DNA of 64,000 nt from Planotetraspora kaengkrachanensis (GCF_016862895.1 NZ_BONV01000017.1:151502-215501); one strand, 5' to 3'. Counted from the stretch's first letter, positions 15,092 through 23,332 are shown. Numbers and translations: made by a program. Notes: a model not told the origin generated them from the letters alone.

Positions 15092-16941
15092 CTCAGCCAC
15101 GACTTCTCGGCGGACGCTATCAGCTCGACGGCGTCGTCGGGCGTGGCGGCATGGCCGAGGTGTATCGCGCCCGGGACATCCGGCTGGACCGTATTGTCGC
15201 GATCAAGACGCTCCGCTCCGACCTGGCGCGCGACCACACCTTCCAGGCGCGGTTCCGGCGGGAGGCCCAGTCGGCCGCCTCGCTGAACCATCCATCGATC
15301 ATCGCCGTGTACGACACGGGCGAGGACATGATGGAAGCGACGCCCGTGCCGTACATCGTGATGGAGTTCGTCGACGGGCGGACGCTGCGGGACCTGCTGC
15401 GCGCCGACAGGCGACTGCTGCCCGAGCGCGCGATGGAGCTGGTCGACGGCATCCTCCGGGCCCTCGACTACAGCCACAGGGGCGGCATCGTCCACCGGGA
15501 CATCAAGCCGGCGAACATCATGTTGACCCGCAACGGCGAGGTCAAGGTCATGGACTTCGGCATCGCCCGCGCGATGGCCGACTCAGCCGCGACGATGACG
15601 CAGACCGCCCAGGTGATCGGCACCGCGCAGTATCTGTCGCCTGAGCAGGCGCGCGGTGAGCGCGTCGACGCCCGCAGCGACATCTACTCGACCGGCTGCG
15701 TGCTCTACGAACTGCTCACCGGGCAGCCGCCGTTCACCGGCGACTCCCCCGTGGCGATCGCCTACCAGCACGTCCGGGAGGACCCGATTCCGCCGTCGCG
15801 GATCGACCCGGAGATTCCCAAGTGGGCCGACGCGATCGTGCTCAAGGCGATGGCGAAGGACCCCGTCCAGCGCTACCAGAGCGCCGAGGAGATGCGGCGC
15901 GACATCCAGCGCGCGATGTCCGGCATGCCGGTCGACCCGCAGACCATGGCCATGGCCAGCAACTACAACTCGTACGGCGGGCAGGACCGCACCCGGACGA
16001 TGGCCGCGGGGCAGGGCCCCAACGGCCAGGGCACCCGGTCGATCCCGCAGTACAACTACGGGGCTGAGGAGCGGGGCGGCCGTTACGACGGGCACCGCCG
16101 GCAGGACAACGACAACAGGGCGCTCAAGACCACCCTGTGGATCGTCGTCCCGCTGCTGATCATCGGCGCGTTCGTCGGGATCGGGTGGCTCACCTTCGGC
16201 GGCGGTGGCGACGACCCCGCCGCGAAGGTCAAGGTGCCGGTGATCGCGGGCCAGACGAAGGAGGCGGCCGAGGCCGCGCTGAAGGCTGTCCCGCTCACGT
16301 TCACCTACGGGACCGCGGAGTTCAGCGACGACGTGCCCAAGGACTCGGTGATCAAGACCGACCCCGAGGCCGACACCGAGGTCGACCCGAGCTCCTCCGT
16401 CACGATCATCCTGTCCAAGGGCCAGGAGCAGATCGAGGTTCCGGATGACCTGGTCGGCAAGTCGCCGGAGGACGCCCAGGCGCAACTGGAGGAGCTCGGT
16501 CTGAAGGGCAGCGTCGTCGCCGCGGTGTCCAACACTCCGCAGGACCAGGTCTTCAGGATCAGCCCCAAGGCCGGCAGCAAGGTCGGCAAGGGCGACACGG
16601 TGCGGCTCTACGTGCCGAAGGAGATGACCGAGGTCCCGTCCGTCCTCGGACTGACCCAGCAGGACGCGAAGAACACGCTCAAGGGGGCGGGCTTCAACGT
16701 CAAGACCGTCACCGCGGAGAGCACCGTGGTGCCCGCGGGCAACGTGATCGACCAGTCGCCGCAGAGCGGCAAGCTGGCACCGGGGACCACGATCACGATC
16801 ACGGTCTCCAAGGGGGCCCCGCAGGCTCCGCCGCCGCCGCCGCCGACCACTCCGGACCCGGGCCAGACGCCGGACCCGGGGCAGACGCCGGATCCGGGCC
16901 AGACGACGCCGGACCCGGGGACCGGTGGTAACGGCCAGTAG
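15088..16941 (+). CDS. pknB: PknB: PASTA-domain Ser/Thr protein kinase
   Basis: A membrane kinase of 617 residues. The kinase domain (about 11-275) has the glycine loop GVVGRGGMAEVYRA, Lys40, HRDIKPAN with catalytic Asp138, DFG Asp156 and an activation segment with several Thr before GTAQYLSPEQARGE. A juxtamembrane stretch, a TM helix (about 348-370), three extracellular PASTA repeats (about 379-445, 447-513 and 515-582) and a Pro-rich tail with three PDPGQT copies follow. PASTA repeats sense muropeptides or lipid II in relatives. ATG at 15088 is preferred over GTG at 15049, which lacks a ribosome binding site. No pknA lies beside it. A strong hairpin follows. Confidence 0.95.
   Translation: MTQPRLLGGRYQLDGVVGRGGMAEVYRARDIRLDRIVAIKTLRSDLARDHTFQARFRREAQSAASLNHPSIIAVYDTGEDMMEATPVPYIVMEFVDGRTLRDLLRADRRLLPERAMELVDGILRALDYSHRGGIVHRDIKPANIMLTRNGEVKVMDFGIARAMADSAATMTQTAQVIGTAQYLSPEQARGERVDARSDIYSTGCVLYELLTGQPPFTGDSPVAIAYQHVREDPIPPSRIDPEIPKWADAIVLKAMAKDPVQRYQSAEEMRRDIQRAMSGMPVDPQTMAMASNYNSYGGQDRTRTMAAGQGPNGQGTRSIPQYNYGAEERGGRYDGHRRQDNDNRALKTTLWIVVPLLIIGAFVGIGWLTFGGGGDDPAAKVKVPVIAGQTKEAAEAALKAVPLTFTYGTAEFSDDVPKDSVIKTDPEADTEVDPSSSVTIILSKGQEQIEVPDDLVGKSPEDAQAQLEELGLKGSVVAAVSNTPQDQVFRISPKAGSKVGKGDTVRLYVPKEMTEVPSVLGLTQQDAKNTLKGAGFNVKTVTAESTVVPAGNVIDQSPQSGKLAPGTTITITVSKGAPQAPPPPPPTTPDPGQTPDPGQTPDPGQTTPDPGTGGNGQ
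16852..16905 (+). repeat. Three 18-bp tandem repeats in the pknB tail
   Basis: Three near-identical 18-bp units, CCGGACCCGGGCCAGACG and variants, each encode PDPGQT. They form a flexible proline-rich C-terminal extension outside the cell wall-facing PASTA repeats. Copy number probably varies by slippage. Confidence 0.85.
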
Positions 16942-16950
16942 ATCCTCAGT

Positions 16951-16988
16951 GCGAGAGGGCCCGCCAGTTTTCTGGCGGGCCCTCTCGC
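16951..16988. terminator. Strong hairpin terminator after pknB
   Basis: A perfect 17-bp inverted repeat (GCGAGAGGGCCCGCCAG and its complement) with a TTTT loop starts nine bases after the pknB stop. There is no T-run after it. It can act in both directions between the convergent pknB and pabA genes. Confidence 0.85.
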
Positions 16989-17140
16989 CGTTCCTGGCCA
17001 CGACACGGAACGACGGTCTCAGCAAGCTCGGCGACGGAGCCGCACCGCACGACCAGGGGAACCCGCGACAGCGGATATGACGCAGCGGGGCGAGCCCGCG
17101 CAGACGACCGGGAAAACGCAGACGGCCCGGGGAAAACAGA

Positions 17141-17179
17141 GAGGGCCTCCGCCACTCGGGGGCAATGGCGGAGGCCCTC
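17141..17179. terminator. Second hairpin terminator, serving pabA
   Basis: GAGGGCCTCCGCCA and TGGCGGAGGCCCTC form a perfect 14-bp stem with an 11-base loop. It lies 30 bases beyond the pabA stop codon on the minus strand. Nothing else was seen between the two terminators. Confidence 0.75.
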
Positions 17180-17209
17180 ATCTGTAGTTCGCCGGGCGGC
17201 GGGAAAGCG

Positions 17210-17788
17210 TTACAGGATTCCTCGAAGCCAGTTGCCGAGAAGCCGGTGGCCGTGCTCGGACACCACCGACTCCGGGTGGAACTGCACCCCTTCGAGGGGC
17301 GCGCTCCGGTGGCGCAGCCCCATGACGACGCCGTCGGGAGTGGTGGCGGTGACCTCGAGGACGTCCGGCACGGTCTCGGGCACGACCGCCAGCGAGTGAT
17401 AGCGCGTCATCGTCACCGGTGAGGGGATGTCCGCGAAGACGCCCCTGCCGTCGTGGGCGATCAGGCTCGTACGGCCGTGCATGAGTTCGGGAGCCCGGGT
17501 CACGGTGCCGCCGTACGCGACGGCGATGGCCTGGTGGCCCAGGCAGACGCCCAGAAGCGGGAGCCCGCGCTCCGCACAGTGCGACACGAGGGGCACGCTC
17601 ACCCCGGCGGCCTCGGGAGTGCCCGGTCCGGGGGAGATCAGGACGCCGTCGAAGCCGTCGGCGTCCTCGACCGTGACATGATCACGCGGCCGGACGTCGC
17701 AGTCGGCGCCAAGCTCACGGAGGTACTGGACGATCGTGTGGACGAAGCTGTCGTGATTGTCCACCACGAGGACGCGGGGCGCGGTCAT
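17210..17788 (-). CDS. pabA: Glutamine amidotransferase of aminodeoxychorismate/anthranilate synthase (PabA/TrpG)
   Basis: A class I glutamine amidotransferase of 192 residues that supplies ammonia to a chorismate-binding partner. It shows VLVVDNHDSFVHTIVQYLRE, the oxyanion turn SPGPGTPEAAG, nucleophile Cys82 in GVCLGHQ, and the His171/Glu173 pair in QFHPESV. PabA and TrpG cannot be separated by sequence alone, and in many actinobacteria this gene near pknB serves both folate and tryptophan pathways. No synthase component I lies in the window. ATG at 17788 begins the domain; the open frame extends a further 18 codons upstream without domain sequence. Confidence 0.9.
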   Translation of the reverse strand: MTAPRVLVVDNHDSFVHTIVQYLRELGADCDVRPRDHVTVEDADGFDGVLISPGPGTPEAAGVSVPLVSHCAERGLPLLGVCLGHQAIAVAYGGTVTRAPELMHGRTSLIAHDGRGVFADIPSPVTMTRYHSLAVVPETVPDVLEVTATTPDGVVMGLRHRSAPLEGVQFHPESVVSEHGHRLLGNWLRGIL

Positions 17789-18012
17789 GCGTCTCTCGGG
17801 ACCGAGAACTCGATGGTCACTCCGCCAGACTATGGCAATCACGGCACATCACTGTGGAACCATCCGGATCACCGCAGGTCAGGCAGGTGGTGCGCGCGGG
17901 GATCGCCGTGGAACGGCCACGCCGACTATTCTTACTCGGGACTCCGTCCGAACAGCGGTTACGCTACTGACAAAGCCCGCACAACCGCGCGGGTGCCCAC
18001 CAGGAGAACTCC

Positions 18013-18258
18013 GTGCCCAAGCCCAAGACCCGCAAGAAGGCCGTCTACACGGCGCCGCAGAAGACGCAGTCGGTCAAGGTCAGCCCGCGCTGGCTCGCGC
18101 CGGTCATGGTCGCCTCCTGGCTCATCGGCATCGTGTGGATCGCCGTGTACTACGTGGTCCCCGACATGCCTGGTCTGTCCACGCTGTCGAACTGGAACCT
18201 GCTGATCGGGTTCGGGTTCATCATCTTCGGCGTGATCCTGTCCACCAAGTGGCGGTGA
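18013..18258 (+). CDS. crgA: CrgA: septation inhibitor / divisome membrane protein
   Basis: A small protein of 81 residues with a basic cytoplasmic N-terminus (MPKPKTRKKAVYTAPQ) and two TM helices (about 28-50 and 60-78) joined by DMPGLSTLSNWN, ending STKWR. This layout is diagnostic for CrgA, which in Streptomyces and Mycobacterium binds FtsZ, FtsI and CwsA and regulates septum formation. GTG at 18013 follows AGGAG at six-base spacing. Its place between pabA and the rhomboid/ppiA genes matches other actinobacteria. Confidence 0.95.
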   Translation: MPKPKTRKKAVYTAPQKTQSVKVSPRWLAPVMVASWLIGIVWIAVYYVVPDMPGLSTLSNWNLLIGFGFIIFGVILSTKWR

Positions 18259-18285
18259 TCGAGCCCCGTCCGACGCCCCGGCCGG

Positions 18286-18319
18286 CACGGCCCGGAGTCC
18301 AGACCTCCGGGAGGCCGTG
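18286..18319. terminator. Hairpin between convergent crgA and rhomboid genes
   Basis: CACGGCC/GGCCGTG encloses CGGAG/CTCCG with a short loop. It lies 27 bases after the crgA stop and can act in both directions. Confidence 0.5.
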
Positions 18320-18363
18320 ACGCGGCCTGCGTGGCCGTCGTCCCGGCACTTCCCGGAGTGATT

Positions 18364-18385
18364 CTTTCCACAGGCTTTATCCACA
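18364..18385. other. DnaA-box-like cluster
   Basis: A perfect DnaA box TTATCCACA at 18377-18385 is immediately preceded by the related CTTTCCACA (18364-18372) and followed by CCTGTGGGCA, a degenerate inverse copy. The sites lie in a 146-base AT-richer spacer. Because oriC is usually near these genes in actinobacteria, a DnaA-binding role is possible, but too few boxes are present for an origin. Confidence 0.4.
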
Positions 18386-18404
18386 GCCTGTGGGCAGCAC
18401 GAAC

Positions 18405-19259
18405 TCAAAAACTTGACAGGACGAGCGGCGTCATCTGGGTGACCAGCAGGATGAGTACGACGAGGACGGCGGCCGCGGACCCGAACTGGACCGCGGCGCG
18501 GTTCTTCGCCGGAGCGTAGGCGAAGGCCGCGGCCACCAGCGTTCCGGTCACGAGGCCGCCCAGGTGCCCCTGCCAGCTGATGCCCGGCAACACGAACGTC
18601 ATGACGATGTTGATGCCGATCAACATGAGGACGCCGCGCGCGTCGTACCCCATCCTCTTGGCGACCACGAAGAGCGCCCCGAACAGGCCGTAGATCGCGC
18701 CCGAGGCGCCGACCGCCACATTGCCGAACAGGTAGATCGCGACCGAGCCCCCGATCGCGGACAGCAGGTACAGCGTCGCGAAACGCAGGGAACCCAGCCG
18801 CCGCTCGAGTTCCGGCCCGATCACGTAGAGCGCCCACATGTTGAACGCGATGTGGATCACTCCGGAGTGCAGGAACGCCCCGGTGATCAGCCGCCACCAC
18901 TCGCCGACGTAGATGTGCAGCGCCGACACCGCGAACTCGCCCTGGAACGAGGGCACGAGGGACTGCAGCCCGAAGGCGACGACGTTCGCGATCAGCAGCG
19001 CCCAGGTGACCCGCGGCTTGGCGACATAGGCGCCGCCCATCGGGGCCTGCGCCTGCCGTACGGACTGGTTGCCCTCGCGGACGCACTCGACGCACTGGTG
19101 GCCGACGGCGGCCTCACGCATGCAGTCCGGGCAGATCGGCTTGTTGCAGCGCTGGCAGCGGACGTAGGTCTCGCGATCCGGATGCCGGTAACAGGTGGGC
19201 ACGGCCTCGGCACCCGGTGGGACCGGAGGCTGCTCCGAAGGCGGGGGCTGGGAGGTCAT
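18405..19259 (-). CDS. Rhomboid-family intramembrane serine protease with N-terminal zinc ribbon
   Basis: A 284-residue protein. Residues 23-59 hold a B-box-like zinc-binding region (CYRHP, CQRCNKPICPDC, HQCVEC) ahead of six or seven TM helices. Rhomboid motifs are HSGVIHIAFNMWAL (L1/TM2), GASGAIYG with nucleophile Ser186, and WQGHLGG with His232. It would cleave membrane proteins within the bilayer; substrates are unknown. The zinc ribbon-rhomboid fusion next to ppiA and crgA is normal in actinobacteria. ATG at 19259 has GAGAGG (minus strand) upstream. Confidence 0.92.
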   Translation of the reverse strand: MTSQPPPSEQPPVPPGAEAVPTCYRHPDRETYVRCQRCNKPICPDCMREAAVGHQCVECVREGNQSVRQAQAPMGGAYVAKPRVTWALLIANVVAFGLQSLVPSFQGEFAVSALHIYVGEWWRLITGAFLHSGVIHIAFNMWALYVIGPELERRLGSLRFATLYLLSAIGGSVAIYLFGNVAVGASGAIYGLFGALFVVAKRMGYDARGVLMLIGINIVMTFVLPGISWQGHLGGLVTGTLVAAAFAYAPAKNRAAVQFGSAAAVLVVLILLVTQMTPLVLSSF

Positions 19260-19323
19260 GACGTCCTCTCAAGGGGCAGGTCAATCGCTCCCAGCCTATA
19301 AGCCGCTGACGCTGGGGAGCGGT

Positions 19324-19854
19324 TCAGGAACGCTCGATCGTCACCTCTTCGATGACGACGTCCTCGACGGGCCTGTCACGGCCGTCGGTCTGGGTCTTGG
19401 CGATCGCGTCCACGACGTCGCTGCCCTCGATGACCTCACCGAAGATGGTGTGACCCTGGTTGAGGTGCGGGGTCGGCGAGACGGTGATGAAGAACTGAGA
19501 TCCGTTGGTGCCCTTGCCGAACCGCTTGCCCGCGTTGGCCATGGCCAGCAGGTACGGCCGGTTGAACTGGTTGTCGACGTGGATCTCGTCGTCGAAGCTG
19601 TAGCCCGGGCCGCCGATGCCCTGGCCCAGCGGGTCGCCGCCCTGGATCATGAAGCCGCTGATGACCCGATGGAAGATCGTGCCGTCGTACAGCTTGTCGG
19701 TCGTCTTCGCGCCCGTCTCCGGGTGGGTCCACTCGCGGCCGCCCTCGGCAAGCTCGACGAAGTTGCGGACCGTCTTGGGCGCCTGGTTCGGGAAGAGCTT
19801 GACACGGATCGTGCCGCGGTTGGTGCGCAGGTTCGCGATGAGGTTCTCAGCCAT
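19324..19854 (-). CDS. ppiA: PpiA: cytoplasmic cyclophilin-type peptidyl-prolyl isomerase
   Basis: A 176-residue cyclophilin with no signal peptide. It has TNRGTIRVKLFPNQAPKTV, FHRVISGFMIQGGDP, the active-site segment GSQFFITVSPTPHLNQGHT, and GEVIEGSDVVDAI at the end of the fold. It catalyses cis-trans isomerisation of X-Pro bonds. It is followed by the rhomboid gene on the same strand after 64 bases, probably in one transcript. An AGGGGGCGGCCTCCG leader precedes the ATG. Confidence 0.95.
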   Translation of the reverse strand: MAENLIANLRTNRGTIRVKLFPNQAPKTVRNFVELAEGGREWTHPETGAKTTDKLYDGTIFHRVISGFMIQGGDPLGQGIGGPGYSFDDEIHVDNQFNRPYLLAMANAGKRFGKGTNGSQFFITVSPTPHLNQGHTIFGEVIEGSDVVDAIAKTQTDGRDRPVEDVVIEEVTIERS

Positions 19855-19995
19855 CGGAGGCCGCCCCCTTATGTACAGGTGTTAGTTGTCCGTTGAACAG
19901 GGTATCCACGACGGCTCCCCGACCTGCCCAGGATTGAGCCGCAATCACACGGGAAGGGGGTCGTCACAGGGCCCCGTCGACAGGGGAGGTTGATT

Positions 19996-20493
19996 GTGTC
20001 CCTGACAATGAAGAAGAGGCGCCACACCGAGGCGATGGCGCCGCAGGCGTGGCTCGGGCTGATGAAAGGGCAGGCCAGGAAGGCCGGCCGGAGAGTGAGC
20101 CCGATGGCGGAGACAGCTCGCGACATGGCCGCCCATCGCCTCGAGGACGCCAGGATCTGGGCTGCGCCCAAGCTCGACCAGGCCTCGCATTCCGTCGAGG
20201 AACAGCTCGCGCCGATGGTGAGCGCGTTCCTCGCCGAGATGTCCCGCCGGGTCGACGTGTCGCCCGCGAGACCCCGCCGCCGATGGCCGATACTCGCGCT
20301 GCTCACCGGCGCGGCGATCGGCGCCGTCGGCGCCATCATGTACCGCAACAACGCGCAGCGTTGGACGGACACCATGAAGGACAACATGCGGGAGGGCGTT
20401 TCCGACACCTCGAAGTGGACCGGAGAACAGGCCAAGGAGGCCGCCGACAAGGCGGGCAGGAAGAGCGACGACATATCCGGCAAGATCTCCTGA
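19996..20493 (+). CDS. Small membrane protein resembling DUF5324 family
   Basis: About 165 residues: a basic N-terminus, an amphipathic helical region (about 30-85, rich in Ala/Glu/Arg, such as ETARDMAAHRLEDARIWAAP), a basic patch, one TM helix (about 95-115, WPILALLTGAAIGAVGAIMY), and a charged Lys/Glu tail. This layout resembles the actinobacterial DUF5324 proteins found beside ppiA; function unknown. GTG at 19996 is chosen because AGGGGAGG lies six bases upstream. TTG at 19990 would put the SD against the start codon. It diverges from ppiA. Confidence 0.7.
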   Translation: MSLTMKKRRHTEAMAPQAWLGLMKGQARKAGRRVSPMAETARDMAAHRLEDARIWAAPKLDQASHSVEEQLAPMVSAFLAEMSRRVDVSPARPRRRWPILALLTGAAIGAVGAIMYRNNAQRWTDTMKDNMREGVSDTSKWTGEQAKEAADKAGRKSDDISGKIS

Positions 20494-20540
20494 CGTCGTC
20501 CCCGCCGGGTTCCGGCGATGTTCTCCACCGAGGTGGACGG

Positions 20541-20574
20541 GTACGGCCGGCGCCGATCGAAGCGCCGGCCGTAC
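20541..20574. terminator. Bidirectional hairpin terminator
   Basis: A perfect 13-bp stem, GTACGGCCGGCGC and its complement, with an eight-base loop. It lies between the convergent DUF5324-like gene and helD. Confidence 0.8.
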
Positions 20575-20601
20575 TCGTATGCGGGGGTCGTCCCGCAGAG
20601 G

Positions 20602-22935
20602 TCATCCAGCCGGGTCCTCACTCCGGGCCCGCGCCTCGCCGGCGTGATCCCCTTCCCCGAGCCGGCGCCCGGGTGATCCGTCGAGCCGGCGCAGCATCTC
20701 CGGCAGCTCCCCCTCGTAGACCACGGTCAGCCTCCGGGTCGCCCTCGTGATCGCCACGTACAGGTCCTGGCCGCCCTTGGCCGACTGGCCCAGGATCGCC
20801 CCCGGATCGACGACCACGACCGCGTCGAACTCCAGGCCCTTGCACTGGACGACCGTGAGCACCGCCACCGTGGCGTCGAGCGGGTCGGCGGTCTCGGGGA
20901 ACAGCGCGGCGACCTCGGCGCGGCGGGCGTCGGGGGTCACGATCGCGAGGCGGCCCTCCCCGATGCCGCGGAGCTCGGACTCCACCAGGTGGCGCAGGTC
21001 GGTCTGCGCGGCCGGCACGGCGCGCGGCGCGGCCTCGCCGTACCGTACGGACTCGGGGGGCGTCTGGCCCGGCGCGACGGCGCTCAGGACGTCCGCGGCG
21101 ACGTCCATGATCTCCACGGGTGTGCGGTAGTTCACGAGCAGCCGCTCCTCCCGCCAGCGGCCCTCGACGTAACGGTCGAGCATCTCGCCCCATGAGCGGG
21201 CGCCCGCGGCCGAGCCGGTCTGCGCGACGTCCCCGACGACGGTCAGCGAGCGGGTGGGGACCCGGCGCATGACGGTCCGCCAGGTCATCTCCGACAACTC
21301 CTGCGCCTCGTCCACGATGACGTGGCCGTACGCCCAGTCGCGATCGCGGACGGCCCTGTCCGCCGTCGTGATCGTAGGACCGTCGTCGCGGTGCCGGTCG
21401 GCGACGTCCGACGCCTCCATCAGCTCACCGAGGTCGTTGATCGCCAGGACCCCGGCGGCGTACGTCTCCTCGGCCCGCCGTCTCCGCTCGGCGAGCCGCT
21501 CACGCCTCCTGGCGGGGCTGTCGTCCTCGCCGAGGAGCTCCGCGGCCTCGTCGAGCAGCGGGACGTCCCCGACCGTCCACGGCGCGTCACGCTCGCGCAG
21601 CAGGACGGAGAGCTCGGCCTCGGAGAGGTACGGCCCGGCGGCCGAGCGCAGCACGTCCTCGTCGGAGAGCAGTTCACGGATCAGGTCCTCAGGGGTGAGT
21701 TCGGGCCACAGGCCGTCGAGGGCGTCGCGCACGGCCTGGTACTGCCAGAGGTTCTTCGCCGCGTAGCGCAGGTCCTCCGCGTCGACCGGGCGGTCGAGTT
21801 GGGTGGCCTCGTCACGCGCGAGCGCGCCGAGCACCTGGCGGACGAAGGCGTCGCGTGCGAGGTTGTGCGGCCGGAGGAGGGTGCGTGCCCGGTCACGGGC
21901 GCGGACGCACGAGGCGTGGTCCATCCGGACCGTCATCTCCTCGACCACGACCTCCACGCCGTCGCGCAGCGACGTCCGCACGGGGACGGCCATCTCGAGG
22001 TCGCCGTCGGGCACGCGCTGCCGGTCGCGCACCGCCTTCTCCACCACGGCCGCCATGCGCAGACCGCCCTTGACGACGGCCGCAGGTTCGGAGTCCTCCT
22101 CGACGGCGTGCACGCCGGAATGGAGCTCTCCCACGCTGGACAGCACCACCTCGGTCTCGCCGAGCGACGGCAGGACCTGGCCGATGTACCGGGAGAACAT
22201 GGCGTTGGGGCCGATGACGAGCACACCACGCCGTTCGAGCGTGGCGCGGTGGGCGTAGAGCAGGTAGGCGGCGCGGTGCAGCGCGGCCACCGTCTTGCCC
22301 GTCCCCGGACCGCCCTGGACGACCAGGACCCCGTGGAGGCCGGAGCGGATGACTCGGTCCTGCTCGGTCTGGATGGTGGCGACGACCTCTCCCATCCGGC
22401 CGGTGCGCCCGCGCCGTAGGGAGGCCATCAGGGCGGCCTCGCCCACCAGCGTGCGGCGATCGGCCTCGCTCATCCGGTCCAGGTCGAAGACCTCGTCGTC
22501 GATGCCGGTGACCGTGCGGTCGCGCAGGTGGAGATGGCGGCGCCGTACGAGGGCGCCCGGGTCGGCCGGCGTCGCGACGTAGAACGGACGCGCGGCCGGC
22601 GCCCTCCAGTCGATCAGCTTCGACTCGTGCTCGTCGTCGCGCAGGCCGATCCTGCCGATGTACAGCGTGTCGCCGCGGTCGTCGTCTATGCGCCCGAAGC
22701 ACAGGCCGCGCTCGACGGCGGACAGCTGGGAGAGGCGTCGTGCGTGCTCGTCCGCGGTCACCTCCCGCTCGACCATCGCCTGCCGGGTGCCGGACCCCCC
22801 TCGGGCGAGGACGTCGCGAAGCGCCTCCCGCGTTCGGTCCCGAACGACGTCGAGCCGTTCGTAGAGCATGGAGACGTAGGACTGTTCCCCTCGCAATGCC
22901 TCGGCGCGCGCGGTTCGAGATTGACGTCGCTCCAT
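20602..22935 (-). CDS. helD: HelD-type RNA polymerase-associated ATPase (UvrD/Rep-like superfamily 1)
   Basis: A 777-residue SF1-type ATPase. The N-terminal helical region is followed by YIGRIGLRDDEHESKLIDWR, a conserved HelD block. Walker A GGPGTGKT sits at about residues 208-215, and DEAQELSEMTW and ITRATRRLTVVYEG are later helicase motifs. HelD proteins release stalled or DNA-bound RNA polymerase. A HelR assignment (rifamycin tolerance) was considered, but its N-terminus and promoter element are not seen. ATG at 22935 is the only plausible start; the strong AGGAGGAG (22948-22955) is 12 bases away, longer than usual, and abuts a leader hairpin. Confidence 0.88.
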   Translation of the reverse strand: MERRQSRTARAEALRGEQSYVSMLYERLDVVRDRTREALRDVLARGGSGTRQAMVEREVTADEHARRLSQLSAVERGLCFGRIDDDRGDTLYIGRIGLRDDEHESKLIDWRAPAARPFYVATPADPGALVRRRHLHLRDRTVTGIDDEVFDLDRMSEADRRTLVGEAALMASLRRGRTGRMGEVVATIQTEQDRVIRSGLHGVLVVQGGPGTGKTVAALHRAAYLLYAHRATLERRGVLVIGPNAMFSRYIGQVLPSLGETEVVLSSVGELHSGVHAVEEDSEPAAVVKGGLRMAAVVEKAVRDRQRVPDGDLEMAVPVRTSLRDGVEVVVEEMTVRMDHASCVRARDRARTLLRPHNLARDAFVRQVLGALARDEATQLDRPVDAEDLRYAAKNLWQYQAVRDALDGLWPELTPEDLIRELLSDEDVLRSAAGPYLSEAELSVLLRERDAPWTVGDVPLLDEAAELLGEDDSPARRRERLAERRRRAEETYAAGVLAINDLGELMEASDVADRHRDDGPTITTADRAVRDRDWAYGHVIVDEAQELSEMTWRTVMRRVPTRSLTVVGDVAQTGSAAGARSWGEMLDRYVEGRWREERLLVNYRTPVEIMDVAADVLSAVAPGQTPPESVRYGEAAPRAVPAAQTDLRHLVESELRGIGEGRLAIVTPDARRAEVAALFPETADPLDATVAVLTVVQCKGLEFDAVVVVDPGAILGQSAKGGQDLYVAITRATRRLTVVYEGELPEMLRRLDGSPGRRLGEGDHAGEARARSEDPAG

Positions 22936-22949
22936 CTCTTTGATAAACT
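22921..22949 (+). promoter_or_regulatory. Promoter on the strand opposite helD, inside its 5' end
   Basis: TTGACG and TAAACT are separated by 17 bases, within TGATAAACT, so it is one of the best sigma-70-like promoters in the window. It points away from helD. Transcription would start near 22956, next to the complement of the helD Shine-Dalgarno. Confidence 0.55.
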
Positions 22950-22953
22950 CCTC

Positions 22954-23000
22954 CTGGAATATGTGTCGACATCCTGAGAAATTTCGACAGAGTATTCCAG
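22954..23000. promoter_or_regulatory. Interrupted palindrome in the helD leader
   Basis: The outer 8-bp arms CTGGAATA/TATTCCAG and inner 6-bp arms TGTCGA/TCGACA are nested and symmetric. In the helD mRNA the hairpin's last two bases are the first two of the Shine-Dalgarno, so folding could limit ribosome access. It could also be a protein-binding dyad. The remaining bases up to 23332 contain no recognised gene. Confidence 0.45.
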
Positions 23001-23050
23001 CATAGGCCACAGAGCTCCCGACGCGCGCTTCCGCACGCCGGGAGTTTTTT
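22956..23050 (+). ncRNA. Predicted antisense RNA over the helD leader
   Basis: From the promoter above, about 95 bases would be made. They contain an interrupted stem (CTGGAATA 22954-22961 with TATTCCAG 22993-23000, and TGTCGA with TCGACA inside it) and then a Rho-independent terminator: CTCCCG (23015-23020), CGGGAG (23039-23044), TTTTTT (23045-23050). The terminator is oriented only for this strand, where no annotated gene ends. A 14-codon frame (MCRHPEKFRQ) starts at 22961 but has no ribosome binding site. The RNA is predicted, not shown. Confidence 0.45.
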
Positions 23051-23332
23051 CGTTGGCGGCCGCCCGGGCCCTACCGCGTCGGCCCCCCAGGGGTTGTCTC
23101 GCCCATTTGACTCTCGGTACTGCAATTCAAACGCAGAGTGAGAATGCGATAACCAAGAGATATCGGTCACAACCAGCGAAATTCCGGGCGTCCTAGTCCG
23201 GGACTGACCAGCCATTACGGCGGCGGCCCGCTCTATCGACGATCACCGTCGAGACTCGATATCGGAAATCTGCGCCTTTATCTGGTGAACCCCTGTGACT
23301 ATCGATGCGTCTTTTGTGTCAAGGAGGCCCGG

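Noticed and set aside
17210..17788. Naming the amidotransferase trpG
   Set aside because: PabA and TrpG subunits cannot be told apart here, and no trpE or pabB partner is in the window. The actinobacterial location makes a dual role likely.
20602..22935. Calling this gene helR (rifamycin-induced)
   Set aside because: The typical HelR N-terminal sequence and a rifamycin-associated element upstream were looked for and not seen. The sequence fits the general HelD group better.
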